A stretch of DNA of 61,071 bases from Candidatus Saganbacteria bacterium (GCA_016223205.1 JACRPM010000001.1:1-61071); one strand, 5' to 3'. Positions 1-11,345 are shown, counted from the first letter of the stretch. Translations and numbers: made by a program. Notes: generated by a model not told the origin, from the letters alone.

Positions 1-57
1 TCACTGGCTTACCAGACGCCATTTGAGGTATACTCCGGAAAAGGGAGGTGGAATTAG
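1..57 (+). pseudogene. C-terminal end of an integrase-core transposase (cut by window edge)
   Basis: Frame 1 reads SLAYQTPFEVYSGKGRWN and then a stop at 55-57. This resembles the last residues of IS3/IS481-type transposases, which often end with a TPxxVY-type motif after the DDE integrase core. Only 18 codons lie in the window, so whether the element is intact to the left cannot be told. The call rests on a short motif. Confidence 0.45.
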
Positions 58-143
58 CGGGAAAAGGGCCAAGGGACAGTATCCTTTTCCATATCTTAAC
101 TTAGGATAAAAGTGGTCTAGACAATGGGGTCAAGTGTAACCCC
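1..143 (+). mobile_element. right end of an insertion sequence
   Basis: After the transposase stop come about 85 non-coding bases that end in GGTCTAGACAATGGGGTCAA (near 112-131), which looks like an IS3/IS481-type terminal inverted repeat, followed by a C-run at 141-147. The left end is outside the window, so the inverted repeat could not be verified. The element abuts the promoter of the gene at 191. Confidence 0.35.
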
Positions 144-157
144 CCCCAAGAAAAAGT

Positions 158-184
158 GAAATTTCCAGGATCAAGGAACGATGA
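158..184 (+). promoter_or_regulatory. sigma28-like promoter of the gene at 191
   Basis: GAAATTTC (158-165), 11 bases, AACGATGA (177-184). It has the invariant TGAAAT and CGA of the family described in the findings; the -10 box is a weak match to GCCGATAA. Only 6 bases separate it from the ATG at 191, so the transcript would be leaderless. Confidence 0.55.
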
Positions 185-190
185 TTATTT

Positions 191-1072
191 ATGAAAATAC
201 CTGAAATGGGGAGAAGGATTAGATTAGGAATGTGTTTTCGCGGTCCGAATGGGGATGATCCTATTGGTGGAGGGGGCGGTAGGGGGAATTTGACACCTCG
301 CGATGCGTTGCTGTATTTAGAGCGAAAGGCTAGGGGATACATAGGCAGGGGAGAAAGGGCCGCGGCTGAACAACTTCTAAATGAGGCGCAAGGAATAATT
401 GAACGAATAAATGATCCTTCATTATTTCACTGGACATTACGGATGGCGGGCCATAACTATCGAATCGGCAGAAAGGCGGAAGCAGATACTTTATTTTCTC
501 TTGTGTTGAGTTATGTTGATTCAGAAAAACATCAGTATAAAAGAGACGAAATACGATTTGCCGCGGTTATGACCTATTTGGAAATAGGTAATATGGAAAA
601 CTCCATCGGAACAGCGCGCAAGATAGAAGATCCGGTCACTAAATTTACCGCTTTCCGTGAAACAGCTAAGAAATACATTGATGACGGCAATAACGAGCAG
701 GCCGCTAAATTTATCCTTTCTGACGGTATTGGGGTTGCCCGGTCCCAGCCTAGTCGATCGGCCAAAGTGGAGCATTTAATTATTTTTGCCGATCTTCTGC
801 TCTCTATCAATGAACGGGAAAAAGCTCTAGATCTTTTAAACGAAGCCGCGGGACATTTATCAAATCTTGAAACCAGTGATGACCGACATCTTGAGATGGT
901 TGCCATTCGGTTGGCCCAAATGGGAAAAAGAGAATCGACAATAGAACTTATTACTAAAGGCTGGGTCAATGAAGATCATCCGGGTTTAACTCCCGAAGCT
1001 ATTAAGAGGTATAAACAAGAAGTTATTAAAGACAGATTCCCCAAAGCTTATCCAATCATTTTTCCAGAATAG
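191..1072 (+). CDS. helical-repeat (TPR-like) protein of unknown function
   Basis: 293 residues. A short Gly/Arg-rich N-terminus (about residues 1-35, including a GGGGGRG run) precedes an all-helical body of 35-40-residue helix pairs, with TPR-like segments such as ERAAAEQLLNEAQ and EKALDLLNEAAGH. There is no signal peptide, membrane segment or catalytic motif. The ATG at 191 is chosen because it lies 6 bases after the sigma28-like -10 box; an ATG at 230 is the alternative. The gene is more AT-rich than the wec/mur run that follows and stands alone next to an IS end. Like other genes of the putative sigma28 set it combines a disordered N-terminus with a solenoid, which suggests a protein-binding role. 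That role is inference. Confidence 0.75.
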   Translation: MKIPEMGRRIRLGMCFRGPNGDDPIGGGGGRGNLTPRDALLYLERKARGYIGRGERAAAEQLLNEAQGIIERINDPSLFHWTLRMAGHNYRIGRKAEADTLFSLVLSYVDSEKHQYKRDEIRFAAVMTYLEIGNMENSIGTARKIEDPVTKFTAFRETAKKYIDDGNNEQAAKFILSDGIGVARSQPSRSAKVEHLIIFADLLLSINEREKALDLLNEAAGHLSNLETSDDRHLEMVAIRLAQMGKRESTIELITKGWVNEDHPGLTPEAIKRYKQEVIKDRFPKAYPIIFPE

Positions 1073-1087
1073 GGATCAATAGATTTA

Positions 1088-1115
1088 GGAGCCGCGACGT
1101 TTAGTTGCAGGCTCC
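1088..1115. repeat. short palindromic (REP-like) element
   Basis: Hairpin: arm GGAGCC GCGAC (1088-1098), loop GTTTA, arm GTTGC A GGCTCC (1104-1115). Its outer GAGCC arm and inner GCGAC arm recur at 33011, 57880 and 21672. It sits just after the stop of the solenoid gene, without a T-run, so it is not a standard terminator. Confidence 0.6.
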
Positions 1116-1118
1116 GTC

Positions 1119-1155
1119 TTGGCACACTGTGGCTCTATAGCAAACAGTGTGCCAA
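1119..1155. repeat. perfect 12-bp inverted repeat between two genes
   Basis: TTGGCACACTGT (1119-1130), a 13-base loop, then ACAGTGTGCCAA (1144-1155). The stem is strong but no T-run follows, so it may act as an mRNA 3' end stabiliser, a Rho-linked terminator stem or a protein site. It lies directly before the shortened wecA-like gene. Confidence 0.6.
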
Positions 1156-1224
1156 ATAGTAAACGATAATTAATTATTTTTCCTTGCAGTTATGAGAAAA
1201 ATCAAGAAGAGATGCAGGTAAAAA

Positions 1225-2187
1225 ATGGTTAACAGAAAAAATGACATGAGAAATCAGGAAACCCGCGAAGGTGTCACCTTATTCGCTACCCCCATCATCC
1301 AAAAAACCGCCGTGCGTATCGGGGCGGTCGACCAACCCAACGAGAGAAAGATCCACTCGACCGCCATCCCGCGATTGGGCGGGGTGGGGATCTTTGTGGG
1401 ATTTGCCGCGGCTTTGCTGGTCTCCCTTATCTTTGCGGGGGTGCTGGGCCGGGGGTTGGAGATGAAGCACCTGGCCGGTATCCTGCTTTCTTCCTTTCTC
1501 ATGCTGGCGCTGGGGGTGGCGGACGATATGCGGGGGCTTTCGGCCTGGACCAAGCTCATCTGCCAGATCGCGATAGCGTCGCTCGCCGTCTATTTCGGCA
1601 TTGAGATCACCTTCGTATCCAATCCCTTCAACGGGCTCTTTCTATTGGGAGCCATCGCCGCGCCTTTAACCGTGCTGTGGCTCACGGGCATGACCAATGC
1701 CATCAACCTCATCGACGGGCTGGACGGGTTGGCGGCGGGAGTCACCGCTATTTCCTCCGGCACTCTTTTTATTGTAGCTCTGCGCACCCACCAGATCGGG
1801 GCGGCGCTGGTGCTTTTGGCGCTATGCGGCGCTTCTCTCGGATTCCTGCGCTACAATTTCTTCCCCGCGAAAATATTTTTAGGCGATTCGGGCAGTTATC
1901 TTTTGGGCTTTATCCTGGCGGCGGCCTCGGTGACCGGCGTTTTTAAGACCACCCTGGTGGTGGCTTTGATAATTCCCATCCTGATATTGGGGGTGCCGAT
2001 CTTCGACACTATGTTCGCCATCGGCCGCAGGATCAGCTCCGGCCAGAGCCCCTTTAAGGCCGACAACCGTCATATCCACCATCTTCTCCTGCGTGCCGGA
2101 TTCACCCAAAGAGAAGCCGTATTGGCCATCTATGTGGCTTGCTTTATGCTCTCCATAACCGCGCTGGTGACGGCGCTCCAGAGGTAA
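1225..2187 (+). CDS. WecA/TagO-family undecaprenyl-phosphate sugar-1-phosphate transferase, N-terminally short
   Basis: This membrane enzyme moves a GlcNAc-1-phosphate-type group from its UDP-sugar to undecaprenyl phosphate, starting O-antigen, teichoic-type or other surface glycans. Family motifs are clear: VDQPNERKIH, the Asp pair in VADDMRG, NAINLIDGLDGLAAG, FLGDSGSYLLGF and the C-terminal DNRHIHH. About nine membrane helices can be seen. Relatives start with a full helix before the VDxPNxRK segment; here it is replaced by a polar MVNRKNDMRNQETREG stretch and only a remnant (TLFATPIIQKTAVRIG), so the first helix seems lost or rebuilt. The next gene, 2 bases downstream, makes UDP-ManNAc, which fits surface polysaccharide synthesis. 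The exact sugar is unknown. Confidence 0.85.
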   Translation: MVNRKNDMRNQETREGVTLFATPIIQKTAVRIGAVDQPNERKIHSTAIPRLGGVGIFVGFAAALLVSLIFAGVLGRGLEMKHLAGILLSSFLMLALGVADDMRGLSAWTKLICQIAIASLAVYFGIEITFVSNPFNGLFLLGAIAAPLTVLWLTGMTNAINLIDGLDGLAAGVTAISSGTLFIVALRTHQIGAALVLLALCGASLGFLRYNFFPAKIFLGDSGSYLLGFILAAASVTGVFKTTLVVALIIPILILGVPIFDTMFAIGRRISSGQSPFKADNRHIHHLLLRAGFTQREAVLAIYVACFMLSITALVTALQR

Positions 2188-2189
2188 TT

Positions 2190-3347
2190 ATGCTGCCCAG
2201 AAAAAGAGTGATGTTCGTTTTTGGGACCCGGCCGGAGGCCATAAAATTCGCCCCGCTGATACTGGAGATGGAAAAATATCCGGATATCTTGACCCCGGTC
2301 TTGGTCTCCACCGGCCAGCACCGCGAAATGCTCGGTGCCGTCCTGCGCATCTTCGACATCCGCCCCGATTATGACTTAAACATCATGGAAGCGGAGCAGA
2401 CCCTCTCCCACATCGTGGTCAAGACCCTGCAGGGGCTGGAGCCGGTGGTATTGCGCGAAAAGCCGGACGTCCTCCTGGTGCAGGGCGATACCAGCAGCGC
2501 CTTCGCGGCGGGGTTGTGCGCTTTTTACAACAAGATCCCTCTGGGACATGTGGAAGCGGGACTCCGGACGGGGGACAAGACGCGTCCATATCCGGAAGAG
2601 GCCAACCGCCGCCTCATAACCCAGGTAGCGGACCTGCACTTTGCTCCCACGCAGACGGCGGTAGAGGCCCTGCTCCGGGAGGGTCTCAACCGCTCTTCGA
2701 TCTATTTAACCGGCAATACCGTGATCGACGCACTGCTTTCGGTCTCCTCCCGCAATTTCGATCTAAAAAAGATGGGATTGAATTTGGATCCCAACCGCAA
2801 GCTCATTCTGGTCACCGCCCACCGCCGGGAATCGTTCGGCCCGCCTTTACGGGGCATCTGTCAGGCCATCGGCCGGCTGGCCAAAAAATATGCAAATGAG
2901 GTGCAATTCGTGATCCCGGCGCATAAGAACCCCCTGGTGCAGATCACGGTGAAAGAGCTCCTCTCCGATCTGGATAATGTTATCGTCACCGAACCTATGG
3001 ATTACGAGCCCTTTGTGCATCTCATGAAGGCCTCTTACTTCATCCTCTCGGATTCGGGCGGGGTGCAGGAAGAAGCGCCTTCTTTGGGCAAGCCGGTCCT
3101 GGTGCTCCGCGAGAAGACCGAACGGCCGGAGGCCATCGCGGCGGGCACCGTGAAATTGGTGGGCAATACCGAAGAGAAGGTGTTCGAGAGCGCCGAACGG
3201 CTTTTGACCGATAAGGGAGAATATGAGCGCATGTCGCACGCGGTAAATCCCTACGGCGACGGCCACGCCAGCGAGCGGACCACCCAGATCATTTTGAACC
3301 ATTTTGGTTTCACCGATAAAAAGCCCGAGGAATTCCAAGGAGGATGA
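2190..3347 (+). CDS. wecB: UDP-N-acetylglucosamine 2-epimerase (non-hydrolysing)
   Basis: It interconverts UDP-GlcNAc and UDP-ManNAc in the cytoplasm for surface polysaccharides. The 385-residue length is typical. Visible motifs are the N-terminal FGTRPEAIKFAPL, the TGQHREML segment, VQGDTSSAFA, GHVEAGLRTGDKTRPYPEEANR, TAHRRES and the C-terminal SDSGGVQEEAPSLGKPVLVLREKTERPEA. The ATG at 2190 is preferred over an in-frame start at 2139 because GAGGT precedes it at a suitable distance and the product then begins where family members do. It follows the WecA-like gene by 2 bases and overlaps the context of the next ribosome site. Confidence 0.95.
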   Translation: MLPRKRVMFVFGTRPEAIKFAPLILEMEKYPDILTPVLVSTGQHREMLGAVLRIFDIRPDYDLNIMEAEQTLSHIVVKTLQGLEPVVLREKPDVLLVQGDTSSAFAAGLCAFYNKIPLGHVEAGLRTGDKTRPYPEEANRRLITQVADLHFAPTQTAVEALLREGLNRSSIYLTGNTVIDALLSVSSRNFDLKKMGLNLDPNRKLILVTAHRRESFGPPLRGICQAIGRLAKKYANEVQFVIPAHKNPLVQITVKELLSDLDNVIVTEPMDYEPFVHLMKASYFILSDSGGVQEEAPSLGKPVLVLREKTERPEAIAAGTVKLVGNTEEKVFESAERLLTDKGEYERMSHAVNPYGDGHASERTTQIILNHFGFTDKKPEEFQGG

Positions 3348-3349
3348 TC

Positions 3350-3811
3350 ATGTTAAAAGTTGCCGATCTGATGACCCGCGAAGTTATGACGGTGCCGCCC
3401 GAGATGTCGGTGAAATCTGCCGCCAAATTATTGTTCGAGAAGGAGATCTCCGGCCTGCCGGTGGTGGACGCCGAAAGAAAAGTTATCGGGATGATCACCG
3501 AAAAGGACATCATCAACATGGCCATGCCCAAATATCTGCAGGAGCCGGAATACCAGGATTTCGCTTATATCCTGGATACCGGGCCCTTCTGGAAAAAGGT
3601 GGCGGAAGCGGAAAAGCTGACGGTGAAAGACATCATGCGCAAGGATGTTTTATGCGTTTCCGGAGATATGTCGGTTCCGGAGGTGGCCCGACTGATGATC
3701 AGCAAGGGGATCCGGCGCATCCCGGTCTTGAAAGATAAAAAGCTGGTGGGCATCATCGCCCGGGCGGATATCGTGCGGGAGATCGCCAAGGAGACGGGAA
3801 TAATCGAATGA
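3350..3811 (+). CDS. tandem CBS-domain protein
   Basis: 153 residues made almost wholly of two CBS domains: residues about 7-60 (MTREVMTVPPEMSVKSAAKL to VIGMITEKDII) and about 90-150 (MRKDVLCVSGDMSVPEVARLM to LVGIIARADIV). Such paired domains bind adenosine ligands (AMP, ATP, SAM, cyclic di-AMP) and regulate partners. The ATG at 3350 lies 6 bases after a strong AAGGAGG; another ATG at 3344 is too close to it. The stop overlaps the start of the permease gene by 4 bases, so it may be that transporter's soluble regulatory subunit. A diadenylate cyclase is encoded at 46372, which makes cyclic di-AMP one possible ligand; this is inference. Confidence 0.9.
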   Translation: MLKVADLMTREVMTVPPEMSVKSAAKLLFEKEISGLPVVDAERKVIGMITEKDIINMAMPKYLQEPEYQDFAYILDTGPFWKKVAEAEKLTVKDIMRKDVLCVSGDMSVPEVARLMISKGIRRIPVLKDKKLVGIIARADIVREIAKETGIIE

Positions 3812-5124
3812 CCTTAAAGATCATAGCTTCGGTGATCTTTGTCCTGATCTACGCGCTTTTAGCGTCGGACAAGATCCACCGCACCATTGTGGCCCTGTGG
3901 GGGGCCCTGCTTTTTACCGCCATCCCCATCCTGACCGATAAGGGCTTTCATTTGGGACTGCTCACCCAGACCGACCTTTTGCATTATGAGAACTGGGAAG
4001 CCTTAGGATTGATCTTCGGCCTTTTTACCCTGGTGGCCGCTTTAAGGGAGAGCGGGTTTTTCAGGTGGCTGGGTTTGGCCATCTTAAAATACGCCAAATT
4101 CGACCCCCTTTACGTGTTCCTGCTTTTTTCCCTGGCCGCGGCAACCCTTTCGGCCTTTATGGATTCGGTCACGGTTATGATGTTCTTGGCGGTCCTAACC
4201 ATCGAGACCTGCGGGGTGCTTAAGTTGAATCCCCTGCCTTTTATCATCACCGAGATCACTTCCGCCAACATCGGCGGCACCTCCACTATGATCGGCAATC
4301 CCCCCAACATCATCATCGGCACCAGCATGCATCTCTCATTCTTAGAGTTCCTCTTTGCGGTGGGGCCCATCGTGCTGGTGTGCTTTTTCCTGAACCTGGG
4401 CCTGTTCTACATATTTTATAAAAAGGTCTTTAAAAATCGCGAACAGGTAAGGGCGGAGATATATGAAAAGAACAAGGATATCGATCCCGGCTCCGCCATC
4501 ACCGATCCGCGTCTGTTTTTTATCGGCTCGGTGATCTTTTTGATCGTGATCGTTTTTCTGGCCCTGCACAGCGTGCTGGGGGTTTCGGTGGCCTTTGTGG
4601 GGATATTGGGAGCTTCGCTGGTGTTGCTTTTGGGCGGAGAAAAGATGCCCGAGGTGATAGAGCGCATCGACTGGCACACTCTCATCTTTTTCGCCTGCCT
4701 GTTCATTATGGTGGGAGGGCTGGAGAAGACCGGAGTGCTGGCGGACATTGCTAAGTGGGTGGGAGGGGTCTCGGGAGGGAACCTAATGATAGCGGGACTT
4801 ATTATCTTGTGGTTTTCGGCCGTGGCCTCGGCCATTGTCGACAACGTTCCCTTTGCCGCGGCCATGGTGCCGGTGGTGAAAGACCTGGCGATCGCTACCC
4901 ACTTGCCCCTGACACCCTTGATCTGGGCCATGGTTTTGGGGGTCAACATCGGCGGCAACGGCACTCCCATCGGGGCCTCGGCCAACGTGGTGGGGGTCTC
5001 GATCATCGAAAAGCGCACCGGTAAAAAAGTAAGCTGGGGCGAATATTGCAAAACCGCGGTGCCGGCCACCCTGGCCTGCACCCTGGCCTGCAGTGTTCTG
5101 CTGTTTATAAGGTATTTAAGATAA
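3808..5124 (+). CDS. ArsB/NhaD-type ion permease
   Basis: 438 residues with about eleven membrane helices in two inverted halves. Each half holds a family signature: SANIGGTSTMIGNPPNIIIGTS near residues 150-175 and GVNIGGNGTPIGASANVVG near residues 380-400. A soluble loop (YKKVFKNREQVRAEIYEKNKD) separates the halves. The ion transporter superfamily includes arsenite, citrate, Na+/H+ and other anion carriers, so the substrate cannot be named. Coupling to the upstream CBS gene by a 4-base overlap suggests nucleotide-gated transport. murA follows after 1 base in the same run. Confidence 0.88.
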   Translation: MTLKIIASVIFVLIYALLASDKIHRTIVALWGALLFTAIPILTDKGFHLGLLTQTDLLHYENWEALGLIFGLFTLVAALRESGFFRWLGLAILKYAKFDPLYVFLLFSLAAATLSAFMDSVTVMMFLAVLTIETCGVLKLNPLPFIITEITSANIGGTSTMIGNPPNIIIGTSMHLSFLEFLFAVGPIVLVCFFLNLGLFYIFYKKVFKNREQVRAEIYEKNKDIDPGSAITDPRLFFIGSVIFLIVIVFLALHSVLGVSVAFVGILGASLVLLLGGEKMPEVIERIDWHTLIFFACLFIMVGGLEKTGVLADIAKWVGGVSGGNLMIAGLIILWFSAVASAIVDNVPFAAAMVPVVKDLAIATHLPLTPLIWAMVLGVNIGGNGTPIGASANVVGVSIIEKRTGKKVSWGEYCKTAVPATLACTLACSVLLFIRYLR

Positions 5125-5125
5125 G

Positions 5126-6415
5126 ATGAGAAGGATCCTGGTCAACGGCGGAAAAAAGCTGAATGGGGAAGTAAGCGTCTCCGGCTCCAAAAACGCAGCG
5201 CTTCCCATATTGGCCGCAACCATCCTGACCAACGGCCTCAATACCCTGACTTCAGTCCCCAATCTATTGGATATTACCACCATGATCCGGGTACTGCGGG
5301 CGCTGGGTTTGCGCGCGGAATATTCCCATCCCAACACCGTCCGGATCTGGGCCAATCACAACATCAAGCACGTGGCCCCTTATGAACTGGTCACCAAGAT
5401 GCGGGCTTCGTTCTTTATCATCGGGCCGCTCCTGGCTAAGACCGGTTTCGCCAAAGTACCCCTGCCGGGCGGCTGCGCCATCGGGTCGCGGCCGGTCAAT
5501 ATCCACCTCAAGGGGCTCGAAGCGCTGGGGGCCAAAGTGGAGCTGGAACACGGCTTTGTGATCGTTAAGGCCAAAAAGCTCAAAGGCGACCGCATCCTGC
5601 TCGATTTTCCCTCGGTGGGCGCCACCGAGAACGTGATGATGGCGGCAACTCTGGCGGAGGGCGACACGACGATCGAGAACGCCGCGCGCGAACCGGAGAT
5701 CGTAGACCTGGCGGAGTATTTGATCAAAGCCGGAGCGTTGATAAATGGCGCCGGGACCGAAACCGTCCAGATCACCGGGGTCAACCGCTTGCAGGCGGCG
5801 GATTGGAAAGTGATACCCGACCGTATCGAAGCCGGAACTTTAATGTGCGCCGCGGCGATCGCGGGAGGAGAAGTGCTTATCAAGGGAGCGAACTTACAAC
5901 ATATTGAAGCGACCATCATTAAGTTGAAAGAAGCGGGGGTCGGGATAGGGGAAGAGGGAAATGGGATACGGGTTAAGGCGCCCGCCAAGTTGAAAGCCGC
6001 CGACATCAAGACCCAGCCGTTCCCGGGATTCCCCACCGACATGCAGTCGCAATTGATCACCCTCCTTTCCCTGGCGGAAGGGACTTCAGTAGTTACCGAA
6101 AGCGTTTTTGAGAACCGCTTCATGCATGTGCATGAGCTGAAAAGGATGGGGGCCGATATCCGGCTCGAAGGGCAAAGCGCCATCATCACCGGAGTGCCCA
6201 AGCTTTCTGGAGCTCCGGTCAAGGCCCGGGACCTGCGGGCCGGAGCGGCGCTTTTGATCGCGGGGCTGCGTGCCGAGGGCGAGACCCTCATCGAAGATAT
6301 CGAACGCTATATCGAGCGCGGCTATGAGGGATTGGACGCTAAACTTCGCTCCCTGGGAGCCGACATAAGGGAGCTTAAGAACATTGCGGAATATGAAGAA
6401 GAACCCGATCAATAA
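5126..6415 (+). CDS. murA: UDP-N-acetylglucosamine 1-carboxyvinyltransferase
   Basis: First committed step of peptidoglycan synthesis: transfer of enolpyruvate from PEP to UDP-GlcNAc in the cytoplasm. The 429-residue length fits the family. Visible are the N-terminal GSKNAALPILAA, the loop with the catalytic cysteine at residue 117 (PLPGGCAIGSRPVN) and the C-terminal DLRAGAALLIAGL. The cysteine is present, so the fosfomycin-sensitive type is expected. It starts 1 base after the permease stop and overlaps ybeY by 23 bases. Confidence 0.96.
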   Translation: MRRILVNGGKKLNGEVSVSGSKNAALPILAATILTNGLNTLTSVPNLLDITTMIRVLRALGLRAEYSHPNTVRIWANHNIKHVAPYELVTKMRASFFIIGPLLAKTGFAKVPLPGGCAIGSRPVNIHLKGLEALGAKVELEHGFVIVKAKKLKGDRILLDFPSVGATENVMMAATLAEGDTTIENAAREPEIVDLAEYLIKAGALINGAGTETVQITGVNRLQAADWKVIPDRIEAGTLMCAAAIAGGEVLIKGANLQHIEATIIKLKEAGVGIGEEGNGIRVKAPAKLKAADIKTQPFPGFPTDMQSQLITLLSLAEGTSVVTESVFENRFMHVHELKRMGADIRLEGQSAIITGVPKLSGAPVKARDLRAGAALLIAGLRAEGETLIEDIERYIERGYEGLDAKLRSLGADIRELKNIAEYEEEPDQ

Positions 6416-6667
6416 AAGCATCAGCGTCAACTTCATCGACGACCGGGAGATGAAAAAGCTGAACCGGAAGTTCCGGAAAAAGGATAAGACCACGGACGTT
6501 CTATCTTTTAATTTGAACGAAGGGGGCCTGCTGGGGGAGGTGTATATCTCTTGGCCCCAAGCCAAGCGCCAGGCCAAGGAGTATAATTGTTCCCTGACGG
6601 TCGAGATCTTGCGATTGATCGAGCACGGCGCCCTGCACCTATTGGGTTACACGCATAAGGAAATGGG

Positions 6668-6680
<13 letters not shown>
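6393..6680 (+). CDS. ybeY: YbeY-like rRNA maturation RNase, short
   Basis: YbeY is a zinc metalloprotein needed for 16S rRNA 3' maturation and ribosome quality control. Visible are the TTDVLSFNLNE segment and the metal site HGALHLLGYTH, which in most members reads HGxLHLxGYDH. The three histidines are kept, but Asp before the last His is Thr. At 95 residues it is shorter than the usual 140-150; the N-terminal strand region is trimmed and the product ends soon after the metal site. The ATG at 6393 is preferred to an in-frame TTG at 6384. It overlaps murA and, by 13 bases, the next gene. Confidence 0.82.
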
Positions 6681-9588
<2,908 letters not shown>

Positions 9589-9593
9589 TATCT

Positions 9594-9620
9594 GAAATTT
9601 CTAAAAATATACCCCGATAA
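9594..9620 (+). promoter_or_regulatory. sigma28-like promoter of the gene at 9659
   Basis: GAAATTTC (9594-9601), 11 bases, CCCGATAA (9613-9620); the -10 box differs from GCCGATAA at one base. A 38-base leader with AGGAGG (9645-9650) leads to the ATG at 9659. Confidence 0.8.
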
Positions 9621-9658
9621 TTGTTGTGTTCGAAGATGTCCATTAGGAGGAAAATCAA

Positions 9659-10300
9659 ATGACAAGATTGGAAGTAAAAGGCCCGAGGATGACGGTCACG
9701 GAACAGTTATCAAGAAATCCGGCAAATAGAGGAAGACCTCTTGCAATAGAAATAAAAGATAAAACGACCGGCAGATATCTAAGGGCACGCGAGGTAGTCA
9801 CTGCTGGAGCCCGGGGCATTGGCGGCGTCATAGAGTCAACTGCACGCAGAGGTTGTGATATTTTTATTCTCGAGACAATCACCACACCTTTCCTGCCGTT
9901 TCATGTTATGGAAGGTCCGATCACCGTTGAAGTGTTCCGACAATTTGTTGAGGGCAGCGAATATGAGATCGCGGGGAATAATGCCAATAGATTGGTGTCA
10001 CTGCTGGTTGATGACACAAAGAGCGACCACGACCTAAAATATGTCAGTCGCAATGATGCCTCGGCATTTACTGCATGGTATAGCAGAAAAACCCGCGAGG
10101 CCTGGATAATACCAACTGAAGATCAATGGTTGGCAGCTGTCAATGCTGTTGGGGATCAATTAAAAGGCAGATTTTTTGAGTGGACACAGACAATTTCGGG
10201 GGCCGGCAATATTCTTCGTAATCTGAAGGGGGATCGGATAGCCCATTTCCCTGAAAATCGTTCCTCTGATTGTACATTGCGTCTTTTGTTGAGAAAATAA
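9659..10300 (+). CDS. degenerate formylglycine-generating-enzyme (SUMF1)-like protein
   Basis: 213 residues. Segments match the SUMF1/EgtB/PvdO fold in order: GPITVEVFRQFVEGSEY (as EVTNxQYxxFV), YVSRNDASAFTAWYSRKTREAWIIPTEDQW (as VSWxDAxAYCxWLSRKTGRxYRLPTEAEW), FFEWTQT (as VWEWT), ILRNLKGD (as RVLRGGSW) and a final ENRSSDCTLRLLL (as R.xxxGFRL). The paired cysteines of true FGE are not at the expected place, so enzymatic activity is doubtful; many members of this superfamily only bind ligands. The first 60 residues are a separate, polar region. The gene is AT-richer than pyrG, stands alone and has a strong sigma28-like promoter. No partner sulfatase is nearby. Confidence 0.6.
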   Translation: MTRLEVKGPRMTVTEQLSRNPANRGRPLAIEIKDKTTGRYLRAREVVTAGARGIGGVIESTARRGCDIFILETITTPFLPFHVMEGPITVEVFRQFVEGSEYEIAGNNANRLVSLLVDDTKSDHDLKYVSRNDASAFTAWYSRKTREAWIIPTEDQWLAAVNAVGDQLKGRFFEWTQTISGAGNILRNLKGDRIAHFPENRSSDCTLRLLLRK

Positions 10301-10316
10301 TTAAAGCGGATTACCG

Positions 10317-10450
10317 GCCCTCACCCCCTTAATCCCCCTCTCCCAGAGGTAAAGGGGGATAGTTTGCCCTCGCCCCTGCCTGCCGGCAGGCAGGCTCTGG
10401 GAGAGGGCCTTACGACGATTATTGAATTATTATGAATAATGGGTGAGGGC
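10317..10450. repeat. MITE-like element with nested inverted repeats
   Basis: Terminal inverted repeats GCCCTCACCC (10317-10326) and GGGTGAGGGC (10441-10450) enclose an inner pair CCCTCTCCCAGAG / CTCTGGGAGAGGG. It also holds the palindrome CCTGCCTGCCGGCAGGCAGG at 10375-10394. A relative lies at 20804-20930. It fills the gap between two convergent genes and may form a terminator-like stem for both. Confidence 0.75.
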
Positions 10451-10469
10451 TTTGCGATTTATATCTCGG

Positions 10470-11345
10470 CTACTTCAGTTTCCCAATATAATCAGACAAA
10501 TTATACTTCTTAAGCCCTTCGATTATCTTTATCGGGGTTTCGATGTCCATAAAGTTCGCGGTGCCCACCTGGATGGCCGAGGCGCCGGCGAGGAAGAATT
10601 CTAAGGCATCCTCCACATTCGTAATGCCCCCAATTCCAATAATAGGTATCTTGACTGCTTGAGCCACTTGCCACACCATCCTCACCGCGATGGGCCTGAT
10701 CGCCGGGCCGGATAACCCTCCGGTTTGTGTGGCCAGCTTGAACTTTTTGGTCTTCACATCGATGGCCATGCCCAGCAGGGTGTTGATGAGCGAGAGGCCG
10801 TCCGCACCGGCGGCTTCCGCCGTCTTGGCCAGAAGAGCAATATCAGTCACATTGGGAGTCAACTTCACGATCAGCGGCAGGCTGGAAGCTTTCCTTACGG
10901 CTTTGACGATCTCTTCCGTGCACTTGGGGTCCACACCGAAAGTCATTCCGCCTTTTTTCACATTGGGGCAGGAGATGTTCAACTCGATACCTTTGACCTT
11001 AGTTTCCTTCGAGAGCGTCCGGCAGACCTCCACATATTCCTCAATGGTTTCCCCGGCCACGTTAACGATCACCGGGACGTCGAATTTAGAAAGGACCGGC
11101 AGGTCTTTTTCTAAAAAGCTCTTTAATCCGTCGTTTTGCAAACCGATCGAGTTCAGCATTCCCGATGGGGTTTCAGTAATGCGGGGTGGGGGATTGCCGG
11201 GGCGGGGTTTTAAGGTTACGCTTTTGGTCACCAACGCACCCAGCTTATCCAGATCCACCAATTCGGAATATTTATCGGAGAAGCCGAAGGTGCCGGAGGC
11301 CACCATCACGGGATTTTTCATTTTGATCCCGGCTATCTCTACCAT
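10470..11345 (-). CDS. pyrD: dihydroorotate dehydrogenase, class 1B catalytic subunit
   Basis: Oxidises dihydroorotate to orotate in pyrimidine synthesis with FMN; class 1B passes electrons to NAD+ through PyrK. Visible are NPVMVASGTFGF at the N-terminus, the ELNISCPN segment, the VKLTPN strand, LINTLLGMAID and the FMN phosphate loop IPIIGIGGI and GASAIQVGTANF. 291 residues, slightly short at the N-terminus. The start overlaps the pyrK stop by 7 bases, which supports the class 1B assignment. Confidence 0.95.
   Translation of the reverse strand: MVEIAGIKMKNPVMVASGTFGFSDKYSELVDLDKLGALVTKSVTLKPRPGNPPPRITETPSGMLNSIGLQNDGLKSFLEKDLPVLSKFDVPVIVNVAGETIEEYVEVCRTLSKETKVKGIELNISCPNVKKGGMTFGVDPKCTEEIVKAVRKASSLPLIVKLTPNVTDIALLAKTAEAAGADGLSLINTLLGMAIDVKTKKFKLATQTGGLSGPAIRPIAVRMVWQVAQAVKIPIIGIGGITNVEDALEFFLAGASAIQVGTANFMDIETPIKIIEGLKKYNLSDYIGKLK

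Noticed and set aside
1119..1155. Minus-strand match to the sigma54 consensus (TGGCAC, 5 bases, TTGCT)
   Set aside because: It is part of a perfect inverted repeat and points into the 3' end of the gene at 191, with no gene downstream.
10520..10540. CCCGATAA on the minus strand within pyrD
   Set aside because: No TGAAAT at the right distance; inside a conserved gene.
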